Positions 16,270-25,899 of a stretch of DNA of 64,000 nucleotides are shown here, one piece after another. The notes under the pieces are model-generated. The model had not been told where the DNA came from. It made no database searches and worked only from the letters and a program-made list of their open reading frames with translations. The DNA lies in NCBI RefSeq assembly GCF_026262505.1, contig NC_067206.1, positions 310,001 through 374,000 on the forward strand, read 5' to 3'. The translations under genes were made by a program, and so were the position numbers. This DNA comes from Trichomonas vaginalis G3 (Eukaryota > Parabasalia > Trichomonadida > Trichomonadidae). Numbering within the stretch: the first letter of the stretch is position 1; every line of letters begins with the position of its first letter.

Positions 16270-16707
16270 ATTGCACTCTTTATTTTTACGCTTGACTTCA
16301 AATGGCTCAGGTAGCTCTAGATGGTAAATTGTCTTGTCAAATCCTTCCGACATTCCGAGTCCTTCCTTCCGACAGGAAAAAAATTTCCCGACAACTGGAA
16401 AAAAATTTCCCGACAACTGGAAAAAATTTTCCTGTTGTTCGTCCGTAAACCATTCAAATTTTCGAAAATTGAGAACTTTTTGGTCGAACGACAGAAAAAG
16501 TTTTCCCGACAACTGGAAAAGTTTTTCCTTCCAACAGGAAAAGTTCTTCCTTCCGACATTCCGAGTCCTTCCTTCCAACTGGAAAAGTTCTTCCATCCGA
16601 CAGGACACAAACGAATGTCCGACGTACCACCAACCGAGTCCATTCCAAAGCCAGAAGAACCGACAGCCCCAGCACCACAACAGACTAAGACTAAACACTT
16701 ACATTTT
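16270..16707. repeat. Convergent spacer with CCGACAACTGGAAAA repeats
   Basis: Between the ends of two converging genes lies low-complexity DNA. It holds several copies of TTCCCGACAACTGGAAAAA and of CCGACATTCCGAGTCCTTCC, partly as inverted copies (GGAAAA against TTTTCC). It contains CACAAACGAATGTCCGACG, which also occurs upstream of the first KilA-N gene near 12300. Frames across it are open on both strands only because of the repeats. No gene is called. Confidence 0.6.
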
Positions 16708-17514
16708 TCAAGCTTGACTTTTTACAATTTGAACTTTGTTCGCGTAGATGTGAATTCTGAAAGAAGTATGAGGGTCTTGTATGACTTTGTACTTCTCCCA
16801 TAGTTCATGTCTGTCAAACTTACCTGCCATGGACTCTTTCATAAGTTCCATGAAATCGTCTTCGGACAATCCAGGGAAAAGTATGATATCAGTAAGTATT
16901 CTTTTAACATCCTTACTTAAACTCTTTGCTGTCTGTACACAAATGACAACTGAGATGTTAAAGTGTCTGAGCTTCTTAAGAATTCGACACATATCTTGTT
17001 CTCTGTTCTTTAACAAAGGATGAGAAGCAAAGTCATCTAAGATAAGAAGACATCTGTGAGGGTAAGTCTTCCAATCGTAAGATTGCAATTTCTTCGAAAT
17101 GTATTCTATCTCTTTCTGTTTGTTTCTGAAGTGTTTCTTCTCTAATATTCTCTGCATTTCCTCATTTGGGTCTTTAAACTTAGAATTTATATACTCATTT
17201 ATAGCATTATACTTCAAAACTCTTCTTTGGTACTTCTTTATCCAATCCAACAACTCAGAGTCTTTTATACATACTAACTTAGACTTCTTTATAATATCTT
17301 TGAACGAATTTACGGTTTGATCGAATTGACCAGAAGTACTACAAATAACAACTAACTCATAGAATGGGTTCTTCTCATCTAGTTCTTGTTGTTGTGCAGC
17401 CATTTTAAGATAAGTGAAAGTCTTACCCGACCCAGGTGGTGCGATTAGACCTGTTATACCATTCTGAGCAAATAGGAACTTGTCATGTATGGGTTTTATC
17501 TGAGCATTTTCCAA
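16708..17514 (-). CDS. FtsK/HerA-type genome-packaging ATPase, Polinton part
   Basis: About 268 residues of the A32-like packaging ATPase found in Polintons, virophages and large DNA viruses; it drives DNA into the capsid. Walker A is IAPPGSGKTF (about residues 24-33) and Walker B is CLLILDDFASH (about 150-160). Next come the helix with MCRILKKLRHFNISVVICVQ, which carries the sensor Gln of the family, and an ILTDIILFPGL segment. The protein start is not resolved: the frame is open a little further upstream. It begins a minus-strand block that continues to the capsid genes. Confidence 0.88.
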   Translation of the reverse strand: MENAQIKPIHDKFLFAQNGITGLIAPPGSGKTFTYLKMAAQQQELDEKNPFYELVVICSTSGQFDQTVNSFKDIIKKSKLVCIKDSELLDWIKKYQRRVLKYNAINEYINSKFKDPNEEMQRILEKKHFRNKQKEIEYISKKLQSYDWKTYPHRCLLILDDFASHPLLKNREQDMCRILKKLRHFNISVVICVQTAKSLSKDVKRILTDIILFPGLSEDDFMELMKESMAGKFDRHELWEKYKVIQDPHTSFRIHIYANKVQIVKSQA

Positions 17515-17601
17515 CTTCCTCTTGTTCTTATTTAAAACATTCTCAAATTTCTTGTCAATGTCAGCAAACTTTTTTCTAACATATTTTTAGAAAAATTAAA
17601 A

Positions 17602-17610
17602 TTTTTATCT
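17602..17610 (+). promoter_or_regulatory. Late-type leader motif TTTTTATCT
   Basis: Eight bases before the ATG at 17619, in the short divergent spacer opposite the ATPase gene. Confidence 0.45.
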
Positions 17611-17618
17611 TTTTGAAA

Positions 17619-18062
17619 ATGTCTAGCGATTTCGCTATCTATATTCGAGACAAGCTTTTTGACAGCAAAACATCTGTCGACCATAAAATCTTACATAGTG
17701 TAAACAAGAAAGGTGAATTTGTTCTAAAGTTCTGTTTCTGGGAATATGACAAGAACCATAAAACATTAAGCAGAGCAGTCTTAAAATTTGTCAATGACAG
17801 ACTTGTTGACAGAGATGACGCCTCTTGGAGAGATGAAGTCCAACAAAAGTTCTTAGAATGCAAAGAAGACACATGCGCTGTTCTTGAAGATGAAATAGAA
17901 AACAGAATAGAAGAGCTATTAAAGGACAAAGAACTTTTACAGAAATATGGTTCTGAGAAATTTGACATAACTCCACCAGAAAAGAAGAAGAGAGGAAAGA
18001 AAGAGAAAAAAGTAGAAGAGAAGAAAGAACCTGAACCAGAGAAGGTGAGATATGACATGTAA
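17619..18062 (+). CDS. Unknown Polinton protein with basic tail
   Basis: 147 residues from the ATG at 17619, which follows the leader motif. The first 110 residues are mixed and folded-looking (FVLKFCFWEYDKNHKTLSRA), then a long acidic/basic helix and a Lys/Glu/Pro tail (PPEKKKRGKKEKKVEEKKEP). It diverges from the ATPase gene and converges on the gene ending at 18079 with a 16-base gap. No family recognised; a nucleic-acid- or virion-associated role is possible from the tail. Confidence 0.55.
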   Translation: MSSDFAIYIRDKLFDSKTSVDHKILHSVNKKGEFVLKFCFWEYDKNHKTLSRAVLKFVNDRLVDRDDASWRDEVQQKFLECKEDTCAVLEDEIENRIEELLKDKELLQKYGSEKFDITPPEKKKRGKKEKKVEEKKEPEPEKVRYDM

Positions 18063-18078
18063 AAATAAAATTTTATTT

Positions 18079-18498
18079 TTAGAACATTTCTGGGTCAATG
18101 TCAATGTTCTCTTCCTCTTTAGGAGCAAACACTGGCTTAGACTCTAAAATCTTTTTACCTAATTTACCTTGAACTTCAACTATCTTAGACTCATAATATT
18201 CATAGTCGTCTGCTTTCTTTGGTTCATAAGGTATAACAAGTTTGTATGCTTTACCTTCTTTAAGGTTTGAGAACTTTCTGTCAAAATTTTCTTTGACTGC
18301 TAACAAACCTTCTATGTCTAAGTCTTCAAATTTCGCACCATTTTTAGTCACAATAGCAAACTTAACCGGTTCGATGTTCCAAACTTTGTCATATGTAGAC
18401 TTTTCAAAATGGTAGAAGTAAACATTCAAATATGCGAATGGGTCTAGTTCTTCTTTAAGTCCTGACATATATTTGTTGACTGAAATATATTTCGTCAT
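18079..18498 (-). CDS. Unknown 139-residue Polinton protein
   Basis: A compact protein beginning MTKYISVNKYMSGLKEELDP, with strand-rich middle (YLNVYFYHFEKSTYDKVWNI, VKFAIVTKNGAKFEDLD) and an acidic end (PKEEENIDIDPEMF). The composition and size, with a short acidic tail, resemble single-strand DNA-binding proteins (OB fold) of viruses, but no motif proves it. The leader TTTTTATCCGATAG precedes the ATG. It lies next to the ATPase block. Confidence 0.5.
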   Translation of the reverse strand: MTKYISVNKYMSGLKEELDPFAYLNVYFYHFEKSTYDKVWNIEPVKFAIVTKNGAKFEDLDIEGLLAVKENFDRKFSNLKEGKAYKLVIPYEPKKADDYEYYESKIVEVQGKLGKKILESKPVFAPKEEENIDIDPEMF

Positions 18499-18538
18499 CT
18501 TTTCTATCGGATAAAAATATATTTTTTTTTAAAACGTT

Positions 18539-19123
18539 TTAAAATGGTATGCCATATAGCTTCTTGAATTTGTTAAGAAGTATTTTAACGCATTTTCCAT
18601 CTGTATCTCTAGCGTTTACAAAAGCATAGTCTTCCTTAGTAAAACATACTTGTAATTTTCTATAGTTTACGCCGGTATAAAAGTAGAAAGAGTCTTGTTC
18701 TTCGCTATAGTAGTAAAACTCCAACGTATGCTTGCCATAGTCTGTAATTTCAATTGTTTCATCTTCTAGTTCGTCGACAAATTCGAATACAATATCTCGA
18801 AATTTGCTTTTGTTCTTATTGTTTTCAGAACGAGTAACCCAACGTAAATTTTCAAGTCTATTGTCGTTTCTTATATGGTTTATATGGTCTACAAAAGGTA
18901 GATTGTTAGGGTTCGGTATAAAATGAGTTGCAATGACAACATGTTTAAGATAGCGTTTTCCACCAATCCTCATCCTAGCATATCCGTTATTTTGCTCCCA
19001 TTCGCTTAAAACTCTTTTTGTCTTTTTGTTTCTGACTTCAAATGACTCACAACAGTGAATTTCATATTTCTCATCTAACAAACAAGTTTCCCAACGGTCC
19101 TTTCCAACAAACTCAGCGTACAT
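18539..19123 (-). CDS. HNH endonuclease, Polinton part
   Basis: A 194-residue protein of the HNH homing-endonuclease type. The core is LKHVVIATHFIPNPNNLPFV, then DHINHIRNDNRLENLRWVT: His-Val-Val, DHxNHxRxDNR and NLRWVT are the classical HNH_3 signature (about 60-98). The N-terminal stretch (CCESFEVRNKKTKRVLSEWE) resembles a NUMOD-type recognition part and the C-terminus a further binding region. Such enzymes cut a specific site and spread by repair copying. A second, broken copy lies inverted at 9954-10700, and a short fragment of the gene start lies just behind this gene's own start at about 19155-19255. Confidence 0.8.
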   Translation of the reverse strand: MYAEFVGKDRWETCLLDEKYEIHCCESFEVRNKKTKRVLSEWEQNNGYARMRIGGKRYLKHVVIATHFIPNPNNLPFVDHINHIRNDNRLENLRWVTRSENNKNKSKFRDIVFEFVDELEDETIEITDYGKHTLEFYYYSEEQDSFYFYTGVNYRKLQVCFTKEDYAFVNARDTDGKCVKILLNKFKKLYGIPF

Positions 19124-19154
19124 TTCAAATAAAATAAAAAAATATTTTTTTTGA

Positions 19155-19262
19155 AAAAATGTTTTATTCCATGCAATGTTTTACTTCTCATCTGTAACAA
19201 ACAAGTTTCCCAACGGTCTTCTCCAACAAAACTCAGCGTACATTTCAAATAAAATAAAAATA
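19155..19262 (-). repeat. Fragment of the HNH gene start
   Basis: Repeats the leader and first codons of the HNH gene (AACAAGTTTCCCAACGGTCT and CAGCGTACATTTCAAATAAA) next to the full gene. An equivalent fragment precedes the second copy at 9954, so both copies have the same arrangement of fragment plus gene. Confidence 0.7.
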
Positions 19263-19296
19263 TACTGTTTTATTCTTGACTTTGTTGTTGCATTTT

Positions 19297-20103
19297 TTAT
19301 TCTTGACTTTGTTGTTGCATTTGTTCCATTTGTTGCATTTGTTGTTCTTGAGCTATTTGTTGTTGAAGTTGTTCTTGTAGTACAATACTTTCACCAGTTG
19401 CATCTTCCAATTCGAAACTTTCTGCCGTCATTGACAAATACATAGGACATAAAAGTTTTACAGGAACAAAGTTTGCGTCAACTAATGTCAACGTTATGTT
19501 TGCTAAAGTGTTTGAGTTTACTAAAGCTGAAAACTCTGCATTCGAATGAACAATAGGCAAACCAGCAGAGAAAGTGTTGTTTATACGCATGAGTATCTTT
19601 TGGTCATAGTAGTTTCTGTCGACATTCGAATAGCACTTTGAACCTAAGTTTGAAACAATATATAAAATAGGTGTGCTTAAAGTCAATGGAACAGACATTC
19701 CTTGTATGACACCTTTTCCTGTTATAGGAAACTGCTGGTAGTAAAAACCAGATATAAGTTTTGTATTATAGCTCATATCGTTTATAGTAAACTCAGTCGG
19801 ACATCCAAACATAATGAAACCTGCTCTAGTTGCAGCACATGTTACATCCGTCCTTAAAGTATTAAATAAGTCAACAAAACCTGTTGGTGGTATATCTGAG
19901 TAAGTATCTTCAAAGAAGTATTTTTTACCATTCACAACAACAAAGTCTTCTGGTGTCAAAAGAGCAAAACAGGCTTTAGTCGTCATCGTGTTTAAGGTCA
20001 GTTTACAATATCGTCCTTGAGGACTTTGTAAGTTTGTTGTTATAGAATTATATGACTCAGGGTTTTTAGTCGTAATAGTATAAACCACTATGTCTTCTGC
20101 CAT
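19297..20103 (-). CDS. Probable minor capsid (penton-like) protein, Polinton part
   Basis: 268 residues, beta-rich and low in charge (RYCKLTLNTMTTKACFALLT, VPLTLSTPILYIVSNLGSKC), ending in a Gln/Met-rich tail (QEQQMQQMEQMQQQ). In Polintons the penton (single jelly-roll) gene lies next to the major capsid gene, as here, and the size fits. No diagnostic motif is visible to the eye, so the assignment rests on order, size and composition. The leader CTAAGTAAAA precedes the ATG. Confidence 0.55.
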   Translation of the reverse strand: MAEDIVVYTITTKNPESYNSITTNLQSPQGRYCKLTLNTMTTKACFALLTPEDFVVVNGKKYFFEDTYSDIPPTGFVDLFNTLRTDVTCAATRAGFIMFGCPTEFTINDMSYNTKLISGFYYQQFPITGKGVIQGMSVPLTLSTPILYIVSNLGSKCYSNVDRNYYDQKILMRINNTFSAGLPIVHSNAEFSALVNSNTLANITLTLVDANFVPVKLLCPMYLSMTAESFELEDATGESIVLQEQLQQQIAQEQQMQQMEQMQQQSQE

Positions 20104-20109
20104 TTTTAC

Positions 20110-20691
20110 TTAGCAAGTAAATTTTAATGAAATGTTGTGGTCGTCAAATATTTTTATGACGTCTGGGAAACTATATTTTAAGTTCAAGGTTTCACCTCCT
20201 TTCATAACGTATATCTTGTCAATGACATTATATGAAACACCACAGCAAGCAATGTCAGGTTCTATTTCTTTGATGTTTATATCGTCTGCCTCTGTCAAAA
20301 GTTTCAATAGTTCTTTCAAAACTTCATGAGGTGCAATGACATATGAGTTCACTTTTACAGGGTTGTGTTCGACCAAGTTTAACATTATACCCAAAGCCTG
20401 ACAAATCTTCTCCTGAGTTTTAAGTTTGTCTTTAAGTTGTTGGTAGTCGTTTCGAATATCTGCAACAGAACTTAAGTCTCTGCTAACTTCAGGGTATGTT
20501 GGTTGTTCTTTTACAGGAACTATTGTTATACCATCTTCGTCTTCGTATGGTTTCCCCACTTCAACATCTCTTTCTTTGACATTGACAACAACACTTTGAC
20601 TGTTTGTTTGAGTTGGTGAATTTAACTTCACATCTGCCATCGCCATTAAACCTTTTGAAACACTTACGCTTCTATTTTTCGGAAATGACAT
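20110..20691 (-). CDS. Unknown 193-residue Polinton protein
   Basis: From the ATG at 20691 (MSFPKNRSVSVSKGLMAMAD), which follows the short divergent leader; an open extension upstream overlaps the next gene and is not used. The protein has a disordered start, a coiled-coil (IRNDYQQLKDKLKTQEKICQ), and a compact end (VIAPHEVLKELLKLLTEADD). It ends 6 bases before the start of the capsid-like gene. No family recognised; likely virion-associated by position. Confidence 0.5.
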   Translation of the reverse strand: MSFPKNRSVSVSKGLMAMADVKLNSPTQTNSQSVVVNVKERDVEVGKPYEDEDGITIVPVKEQPTYPEVSRDLSSVADIRNDYQQLKDKLKTQEKICQALGIMLNLVEHNPVKVNSYVIAPHEVLKELLKLLTEADDINIKEIEPDIACCGVSYNVIDKIYVMKGGETLNLKYSFPDVIKIFDDHNISLKFTC

Positions 20692-20709
20692 TTTACTTAG
20701 AATAAAAAG
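20692..20709. promoter_or_regulatory. Bidirectional 18-base leader
   Basis: TTTACTTAGAATAAAAAG separates two divergent starts (20691 minus, 20710 plus) and reads as TTTTTATTCTAAGTAAA on the other strand. It closely resembles the 18-base leader at 5991-6008, so divergent pairs sharing one tiny promoter seem a regular feature of this element. Confidence 0.5.
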
Positions 20710-21129
20710 ATGGACGTATTTGAGTATCTCTTCGAATTGAAGCAAAACAAAGTTTACACACACAAACAATACAAGTTCATTGACAGAATAGTTCTTTATA
20801 CAAACAATGGAAAATGTTATAGAATAGCAGTCTTTGCTGAACCAAAATATTTTCATAAAGCAAAGAAAGTTGGTATAACTGAAATGGTGAAAGTTCTTGA
20901 AGCAGACAAAAATATAACTTCAAAACTTACAGATATTTCTAAAGGTAAGTTTATCTTACAATTTTATGTCAAAACTGGCGTACTGTCAATATTTGACGGA
21001 GAGAAGTCAGTTCAAGAACAACTTACTGACCTGCTGCCAAAATCTGCTCGATGGAAGCTGTCGTTATGCCAATCTGAGGAGCCCCAGCAGGTTTCATCGA
21101 ACGAATCTTCAAAAGAGCATCTTCCGTGA
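20710..21129 (+). CDS. Unknown 139-residue Polinton protein
   Basis: Starts MDVFEYLFELKQNKVYTHKQ with strand-helix mixed sequence (FIDRIVLYTNNGKCYRIAVF) and a disordered end. Its last 107 bases overlap the end of the converging major capsid gene. Shares its promoter with the gene at 20691. No family recognised. Confidence 0.5.
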   Translation: MDVFEYLFELKQNKVYTHKQYKFIDRIVLYTNNGKCYRIAVFAEPKYFHKAKKVGITEMVKVLEADKNITSKLTDISKGKFILQFYVKTGVLSIFDGEKSVQEQLTDLLPKSARWKLSLCQSEEPQQVSSNESSKEHLP

Positions 21130-23209
21130 AAAGTGCTATTGGTTTTGTAAACTTCTTTGCTTTCAGTTCATTTGGACCGTCTCTGTCACCAGTATATTGT
21201 ATTTGAACTGTACCAACAGTTGAAATACCACCCATAAAGTCTTCTGAGTCAGCAAATGGAATGCCAAGCCAAAAGTTTGAACGGTCTCCATTTGTATATT
21301 GAGTGTTTTGAGCTCCTGTATGGGTCCATACTTTCACATATGGCATAATAGAACTTTGCATTTCAGGGTTAATGGTTGTTGTGAAGTTGTTGTTAAAGTT
21401 CATAGCATCTAATGTCAAGTTGTATGACCTCATATCCTCAACTGTAGAATATTCTTCTCTTGGATAGTATTTGCCATCTATGTTTATATGATATTTAATA
21501 CCAGGGTTGTAGAAGCAAGAATAGTCATTTATAGTTCGTCTGAACAGTACAAACATAGTATCTGCATGTTTCATTGCAGTTGTTAAGGCAATATCTGTTC
21601 TTGCACCTGGGTCAGCACTTTGGTTTCCAACTTCACCTGCAAAGTCTTTGACAGATATTTGGTGTATAGGAACATAAGTGGAACTGCAATATATTTGGCA
21701 GCTAAAGCATTTGAAATATCTGGGTCCAACATATAGACTGCAAGTCTGCTTTCTATTCTCTTGCATTCAAACTTTTCGCATGTGAACTTAACTGGGTCCC
21801 AAGCAGTTCCAGCAGCATTGAAATAATAGTTTACTTCAGTGTTGAAGTTTGAGAAACCAAAGTCTAAGTCAACTTTGTCTTTGCAAAATTCGGCGAATGA
21901 CGTTTTATTTGTTCCCTTACGTCTGTAATAGTGAATGGGTCTTGTGTTGGTGCAATGACTAAGTTATTTTGCTTGGAGTAAGTTCAATAGAAATTTTTCC
22001 TGCCCAGTTTGGCAAGTATCTTAAAAACCTGAAGATGAGGAAAGATGACAAAGGAACTCTAAGTTTCAGTTTTACTTTGGTTACTGCTGCTGCAGTTTGT
22101 CCAGAAAGGTTAACATAAACTCCTGGAACGTTAGGTCAAGTCTTCTTATTTTCTCAATAGTTGCATACTGGTCTGTTTGTTCTCTAGCTTGTGGTTGTAC
22201 TGAGTTTCTCAAAGCGAACCATTCATAGTTTGCCCATGTTACTGTTTGAACTAAGTCAGAGTTAGAATATATCTTATATCCATGAAAACTTCTGGAGCAT
22301 ATTGTATCCGACATAGAAATTCCATTGCAACCTTTCTTGTCAGACAACTTGGCAGAAGGTTTTATTTCAATGTCTTGTTCCACGTATAAGAAAGAGTTGT
22401 CAATAGAAATTATATGAAACCTGTCGCAAGCAATATCTACTGTTGTTGAAGAACCTTCTCCAAACTCACCTACGTTTCCATAAGAAACAGCAGTTGTATA
22501 TTCGTAAGTTCCAGGAACTATTTCTGACCTTCTAATGGCATTGTCGCATTCGTTATACCATTCGGAAACATTTCCATTCATAGCATCCAAAACTGTTGGC
22601 GTTATATTCTGAGCGGCGTACATTTCATATGAGTAAAATATAGAATAGTTGGATTTATATGTCATAATAAACCCACGTGGACCAAGCTTTACTTTCTTCC
22701 TGACTGAGTTTTTAACTCTTCTTTTTCCTTCATTGCCCTCTGCTTGAAGTTGTTGCATCTTTGCATTATGTTCATCTAGTATGTTGCAAATTTCCCATGT
22801 CCTTTTTGCCTTTTGGCTCTGGTCGCCCATCTCAGGTAACCTATATCCTAGAAAGAGTTTGTCATAGTTTGTATTTGAGTCTTCGCGTATTGTTTGCATG
22901 ACTCTTTCCTGAGTTTCCGGTTCAAGCTCTTCAAACAGTGCCTGTCCATATGAATAAGCTCGTTTCCAAATATATGTTTTGTAGCCATTCTGGTTTTCTT
23001 TCCATGTTACCAACTATATCTTTTGTGAATGGGAAGGCTTCTACCCAATCTTTCAGTCTTGCGTCGTTTATTTCTGTAGTTGGTTTTATTTTGTCAAGGA
23101 ACATGTTTTTCAATACTAACATTTCATTTGGTACTGTCCATTTGAGTTTTCTTAAATATTCATCCCTTCTCATTTCATTGTCTGCAAAGTAAGTTTTTAT
23201 TGACATTTT
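21023..23209 (-). pseudogene. Major capsid protein, double jelly-roll type (broken)
   Basis: The minus strand carries the readable blocks of a Polinton major capsid protein. They include IISIDNSFLYVEQDIEIKPS with a following FHGYKIYSNSDLVQTV (first jelly roll, displayed-strand region). Later blocks are DTMFVLFRRTINDYSCFYNP, TLDAMNFNNNF and FWLGIPFADSEDFMGGISTV (second jelly roll). The size of the region (about 2.2 kb) and its place next to the ATPase and penton-like genes fit. The assignment is by pattern and context. The gene is broken. Confidence 0.6.
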
Positions 23210-24017
23210 GTAAACTTTCGTTTGCAAGGTCATGTACAATAGGTTCTCTTCCTTCGCCCTCCCTAACTTTCTTTCTAAACTCTTCACCAAATATACCATC
23301 TCTATGGTTCTGTGTAGTTCTTTGAGATAAATGTTTTAGAACGTCAGGTGTTATATTTCCATCAGCCATGTTCATTTCATACTGGTCCAAAATATCTGCA
23401 TGTTTCATATCTTTCAATGGCATTAAAGCCGCGCTGAAAATACCAGCTATATCTGGTTCACCATTGACTTCCATTGCGTCTACAACTTCTTGGAATTGTG
23501 GTTGTAAGTTTATGAACCACCTATCCGGGTTAGCTTTATGACCCCATCTCATTGTAGTTCCATCGTCTGCAGAAACAAAAGTAGGTTTGTTTCCATCTTG
23601 GTTAGGTTCTGAATGAACTTTAAACAATGTTTCATTTCTATATGTTTTCTTGAAATTTAACCTTTTATTTTCACCGAGTTCATCCGAAGATTGAACGTTA
23701 AATGCTCGTAAGTAAAAAGGGTTGTTGTATTTGTGTACATTTTCTTTCAGTACTTCCATTCTATGCTGAATATTTTCATCTGGTGTTGGAGTCTTTTGTA
23801 TGTCGGCAAACATTTTTCGATATTCTTCTACTATGTCAGCCGAATTTTTTTTAGACTCTTGGAAATATTCCATATTCTCCGCATACTCTTGTTGAGGGTC
23901 AAGATTTTTCGGCTGTTCCAAATCTTCATCTAGTTCTGTGAAGTTAGTTTCCAAAGGAGTGACTTGTTCGTTTCCTTCAGGCTCTTCTAGCTGTTGTTGC
24001 TGAACTATTTCTTCCAT
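23175..24017 (-). CDS. Unknown acidic 280-residue Polinton protein
   Basis: The N-terminal third is Gln/Glu-rich and helical (MEEIVQQQQLEEPEGNEQVT, AENMEYFQESKKNSADIVEE). The rest is folded-looking (FVSADDGTTMRWGHKANPDR, WFINLQPQFQEVVDAMEVNG). It overlaps the capsid gene start and follows the gene ending at 24035 with a 17-base gap. It is part of the minus-strand virion block. No family recognised; scaffold or minor virion role possible. Confidence 0.5.
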   Translation of the reverse strand: MEEIVQQQQLEEPEGNEQVTPLETNFTELDEDLEQPKNLDPQQEYAENMEYFQESKKNSADIVEEYRKMFADIQKTPTPDENIQHRMEVLKENVHKYNNPFYLRAFNVQSSDELGENKRLNFKKTYRNETLFKVHSEPNQDGNKPTFVSADDGTTMRWGHKANPDRWFINLQPQFQEVVDAMEVNGEPDIAGIFSAALMPLKDMKHADILDQYEMNMADGNITPDVLKHLSQRTTQNHRDGIFGEEFRKKVREGEGREPIVHDLANESLQNVNKNLLCRQ

Positions 24018-24034
24018 GTCTGGTTGTATCTGAA

Positions 24035-24439
24035 CTATTCTTCCTGTGGAGTTTCTTGTACCTCATCTGCTGGCATTTCATATATTCCGAGACCGTTTTC
24101 AACAATTTCCCTATCTACGTCATCCGCATTCATAAGCTTTTGTTCTTTCGTTCCGTCTCTATTTTTTACGCGTTTCATGACGAAAGTTGAATTGTCATTT
24201 AGCTCTGACATCAAATATCTCGGAGTAAATTCATCCATGTCATTTGGATGATATGCTATTAAATCATATCCCTTAGCGAGCTTGTATTTTCCAGGTTTGA
24301 GATTATATCCGTTTTGGTGCTGAGCCATAAAGCTAAATAGGTCCGGGTCAGTATTTCCATCCTTGAACTTTCCAATAGCTTCTTTATATCTGTCACTAAA
24401 GTCAACAGTATCTGGGAAACCACACTCTTCTTTAAGCAT
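24035..24439 (-). CDS. Unknown 134-residue Polinton protein
   Basis: Starts MLKEECGFPDTVDFSDRYKE and includes FMAQHQNGYNLKPGKYKLAK and an acidic Pro/Glu end. It begins only 2 bases after the stop of the coiled-coil gene upstream, showing tight packing of the block. Function unknown. Confidence 0.5.
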   Translation of the reverse strand: MLKEECGFPDTVDFSDRYKEAIGKFKDGNTDPDLFSFMAQHQNGYNLKPGKYKLAKGYDLIAYHPNDMDEFTPRYLMSELNDNSTFVMKRVKNRDGTKEQKLMNADDVDREIVENGLGIYEMPADEVQETPQEE

Positions 24440-24441
24440 TT

Positions 24442-25854
24442 TTAAGAATTCTTGGTTTCCTTGTTCTCTACTTCTTTTATGTCCTTGCTCTGTTTGTGGT
24501 TGTTGTTGTGCAGGGTTTTGAACTGTTGGTTGCTGTGCTGGTGTTGTGTTGGTTGTTGTGCTGGTTGTGGAGGTGGTTGTTGTGCTGGTTGTTGTGCATG
24601 CCTGTGTCTGTGTCCATGTGACGATGTAAATGTTCTAGGTAGTCCTGGTGCAGGTGCTTCTCTTGGAGGGTTTGGTGGTATATAAGTTCCACCAGCTGGC
24701 ACATATGTTCCATCTGCAGCGTAATGTCCTACCTGACTTTTCGTTCTTAAGAAAGCATTTACTAGGTCTGTTTTGGTCTGTTGTAACTCTTTTTCTTGAC
24801 TTTTCACAACAGTTGCTCTAACGGCGTCATAGGCACTTTGAACTGCCTGTCTCGTTGCTGCATCTGTTATTTTCGTCATATTTTGTGCTACTTCTTTTAA
24901 CTCTTTGTCGAAACCTTCAGACTTCAGTTTCTTTCCAGATGAGAAGTCGTTCACTAGTTTCACCTTACTATGAAGAGCTTCGAAGGCGTTCTTAAAGTCA
25001 GCATTTGTTAAAGCTTCATTTGAACTGTCTTCATCCGCTTGTATTTTTGTCCTTATTGACCCTATAAGTTGGGCTGCTTTGGCGTTGGCTTGGGCATCTA
25101 ACCAGTCATTGTTAGCTTTTATATATTCTGAGCTTTTCATTGCCTTTTGCATAGCCGCGTCGTTATTTTTACTTTCTTGTGCTAAGTTTTCATACTGTAC
25201 GGTTTGGTTTTGCAACTGTAAAAGTTTTTCTGCCTTTACATTTGCTTCAACTTCTTTTTTATACTCATCGCTATCCATATATGTCTTCAGGGCTTTTTGT
25301 TTTATCTCTTCATCTTTCAGTATTTTATATTGAGTAGTATGGTTTTTCAAATTTATGACATCTTGTTCCATTTTTGCTACTTCTGCTGCTTTTTCTGACA
25401 CTTTTTTCGCATATTCCTCTGTACTTAGTTCTTTCAGTTGTTCTTCTTTCTTCTTTTTCTCTACGTTTAACTCATTGAGTTTCTTTGTGTGTCTGTCATA
25501 TTCTAGTTTCTTTTCGTTTTCACCTATTTGCTTCTGTATGTCTATGTTTGACTTTTTGACATCTGTTATTTGATTTTTGAGTGAACTCAAATTCATTTGA
25601 CTTTGAGGGTTATAGGCTGTTCCGTCTGCAGCTCCACCATAGCCTGCCATTTTCGCTAAAAGTGCCGCTCTTAAACCTCCACTCTGTGCACCAAGAACTC
25701 GGTTTAAAAGCATAGGGTTGCTTGACATTTGTTGCAACATGGTGGGGTCGTTCAGCATTTGTTGTTGCAACTGTTGTTGTGGTGTCAGTTTTACTATTGG
25801 ATGTTTCAATGCTCTCTTCCTCTTACGTATATTCTTACGTAGCTTACGTGGCAT
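24442..25854 (-). CDS. Long coiled-coil protein with basic N-terminus, Polinton part
   Basis: 470 residues from the ATG at 25854; the frame stays open 50 codons further into the terminal repeat but only through repeat sequence. It has a very basic start (MPRKLRKNIRKRKRALKHPI), a Gln/Met-rich stretch (QQQLQQQMLNDPTMLQQMSS), and about 300 residues of coiled coil. It ends in a Pro/Gln/His tail (PQPAQQPTQHQHSNQQ). The basic start could bind DNA and the coil could make a rod; a core or scaffold protein is plausible. It is the outermost gene on the right side. No family recognised. Confidence 0.6.
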   Translation of the reverse strand: MPRKLRKNIRKRKRALKHPIVKLTPQQQLQQQMLNDPTMLQQMSSNPMLLNRVLGAQSGGLRAALLAKMAGYGGAADGTAYNPQSQMNLSSLKNQITDVKKSNIDIQKQIGENEKKLEYDRHTKKLNELNVEKKKKEEQLKELSTEEYAKKVSEKAAEVAKMEQDVINLKNHTTQYKILKDEEIKQKALKTYMDSDEYKKEVEANVKAEKLLQLQNQTVQYENLAQESKNNDAAMQKAMKSSEYIKANNDWLDAQANAKAAQLIGSIRTKIQADEDSSNEALTNADFKNAFEALHSKVKLVNDFSSGKKLKSEGFDKELKEVAQNMTKITDAATRQAVQSAYDAVRATVVKSQEKELQQTKTDLVNAFLRTKSQVGHYAADGTYVPAGGTYIPPNPPREAPAPGLPRTFTSSHGHRHRHAQQPAQQPPPQPAQQPTQHQHSNQQFKTLHNNNHKQSKDIKEVENKETKNS

Positions 25855-25899
25855 TTTAAGTGAAGTTAAAAAGCGGTTTTTGACAGATGTTTTATTGTG

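Noticed and set aside
16219-16803. Several overlapping frames on both strands between the converging Polinton genes
   Set aside because: Low-complexity CCGACAACTGGAAAA repeats; no frame is favoured and composition is Ser/Phe/Lys repeat-like.
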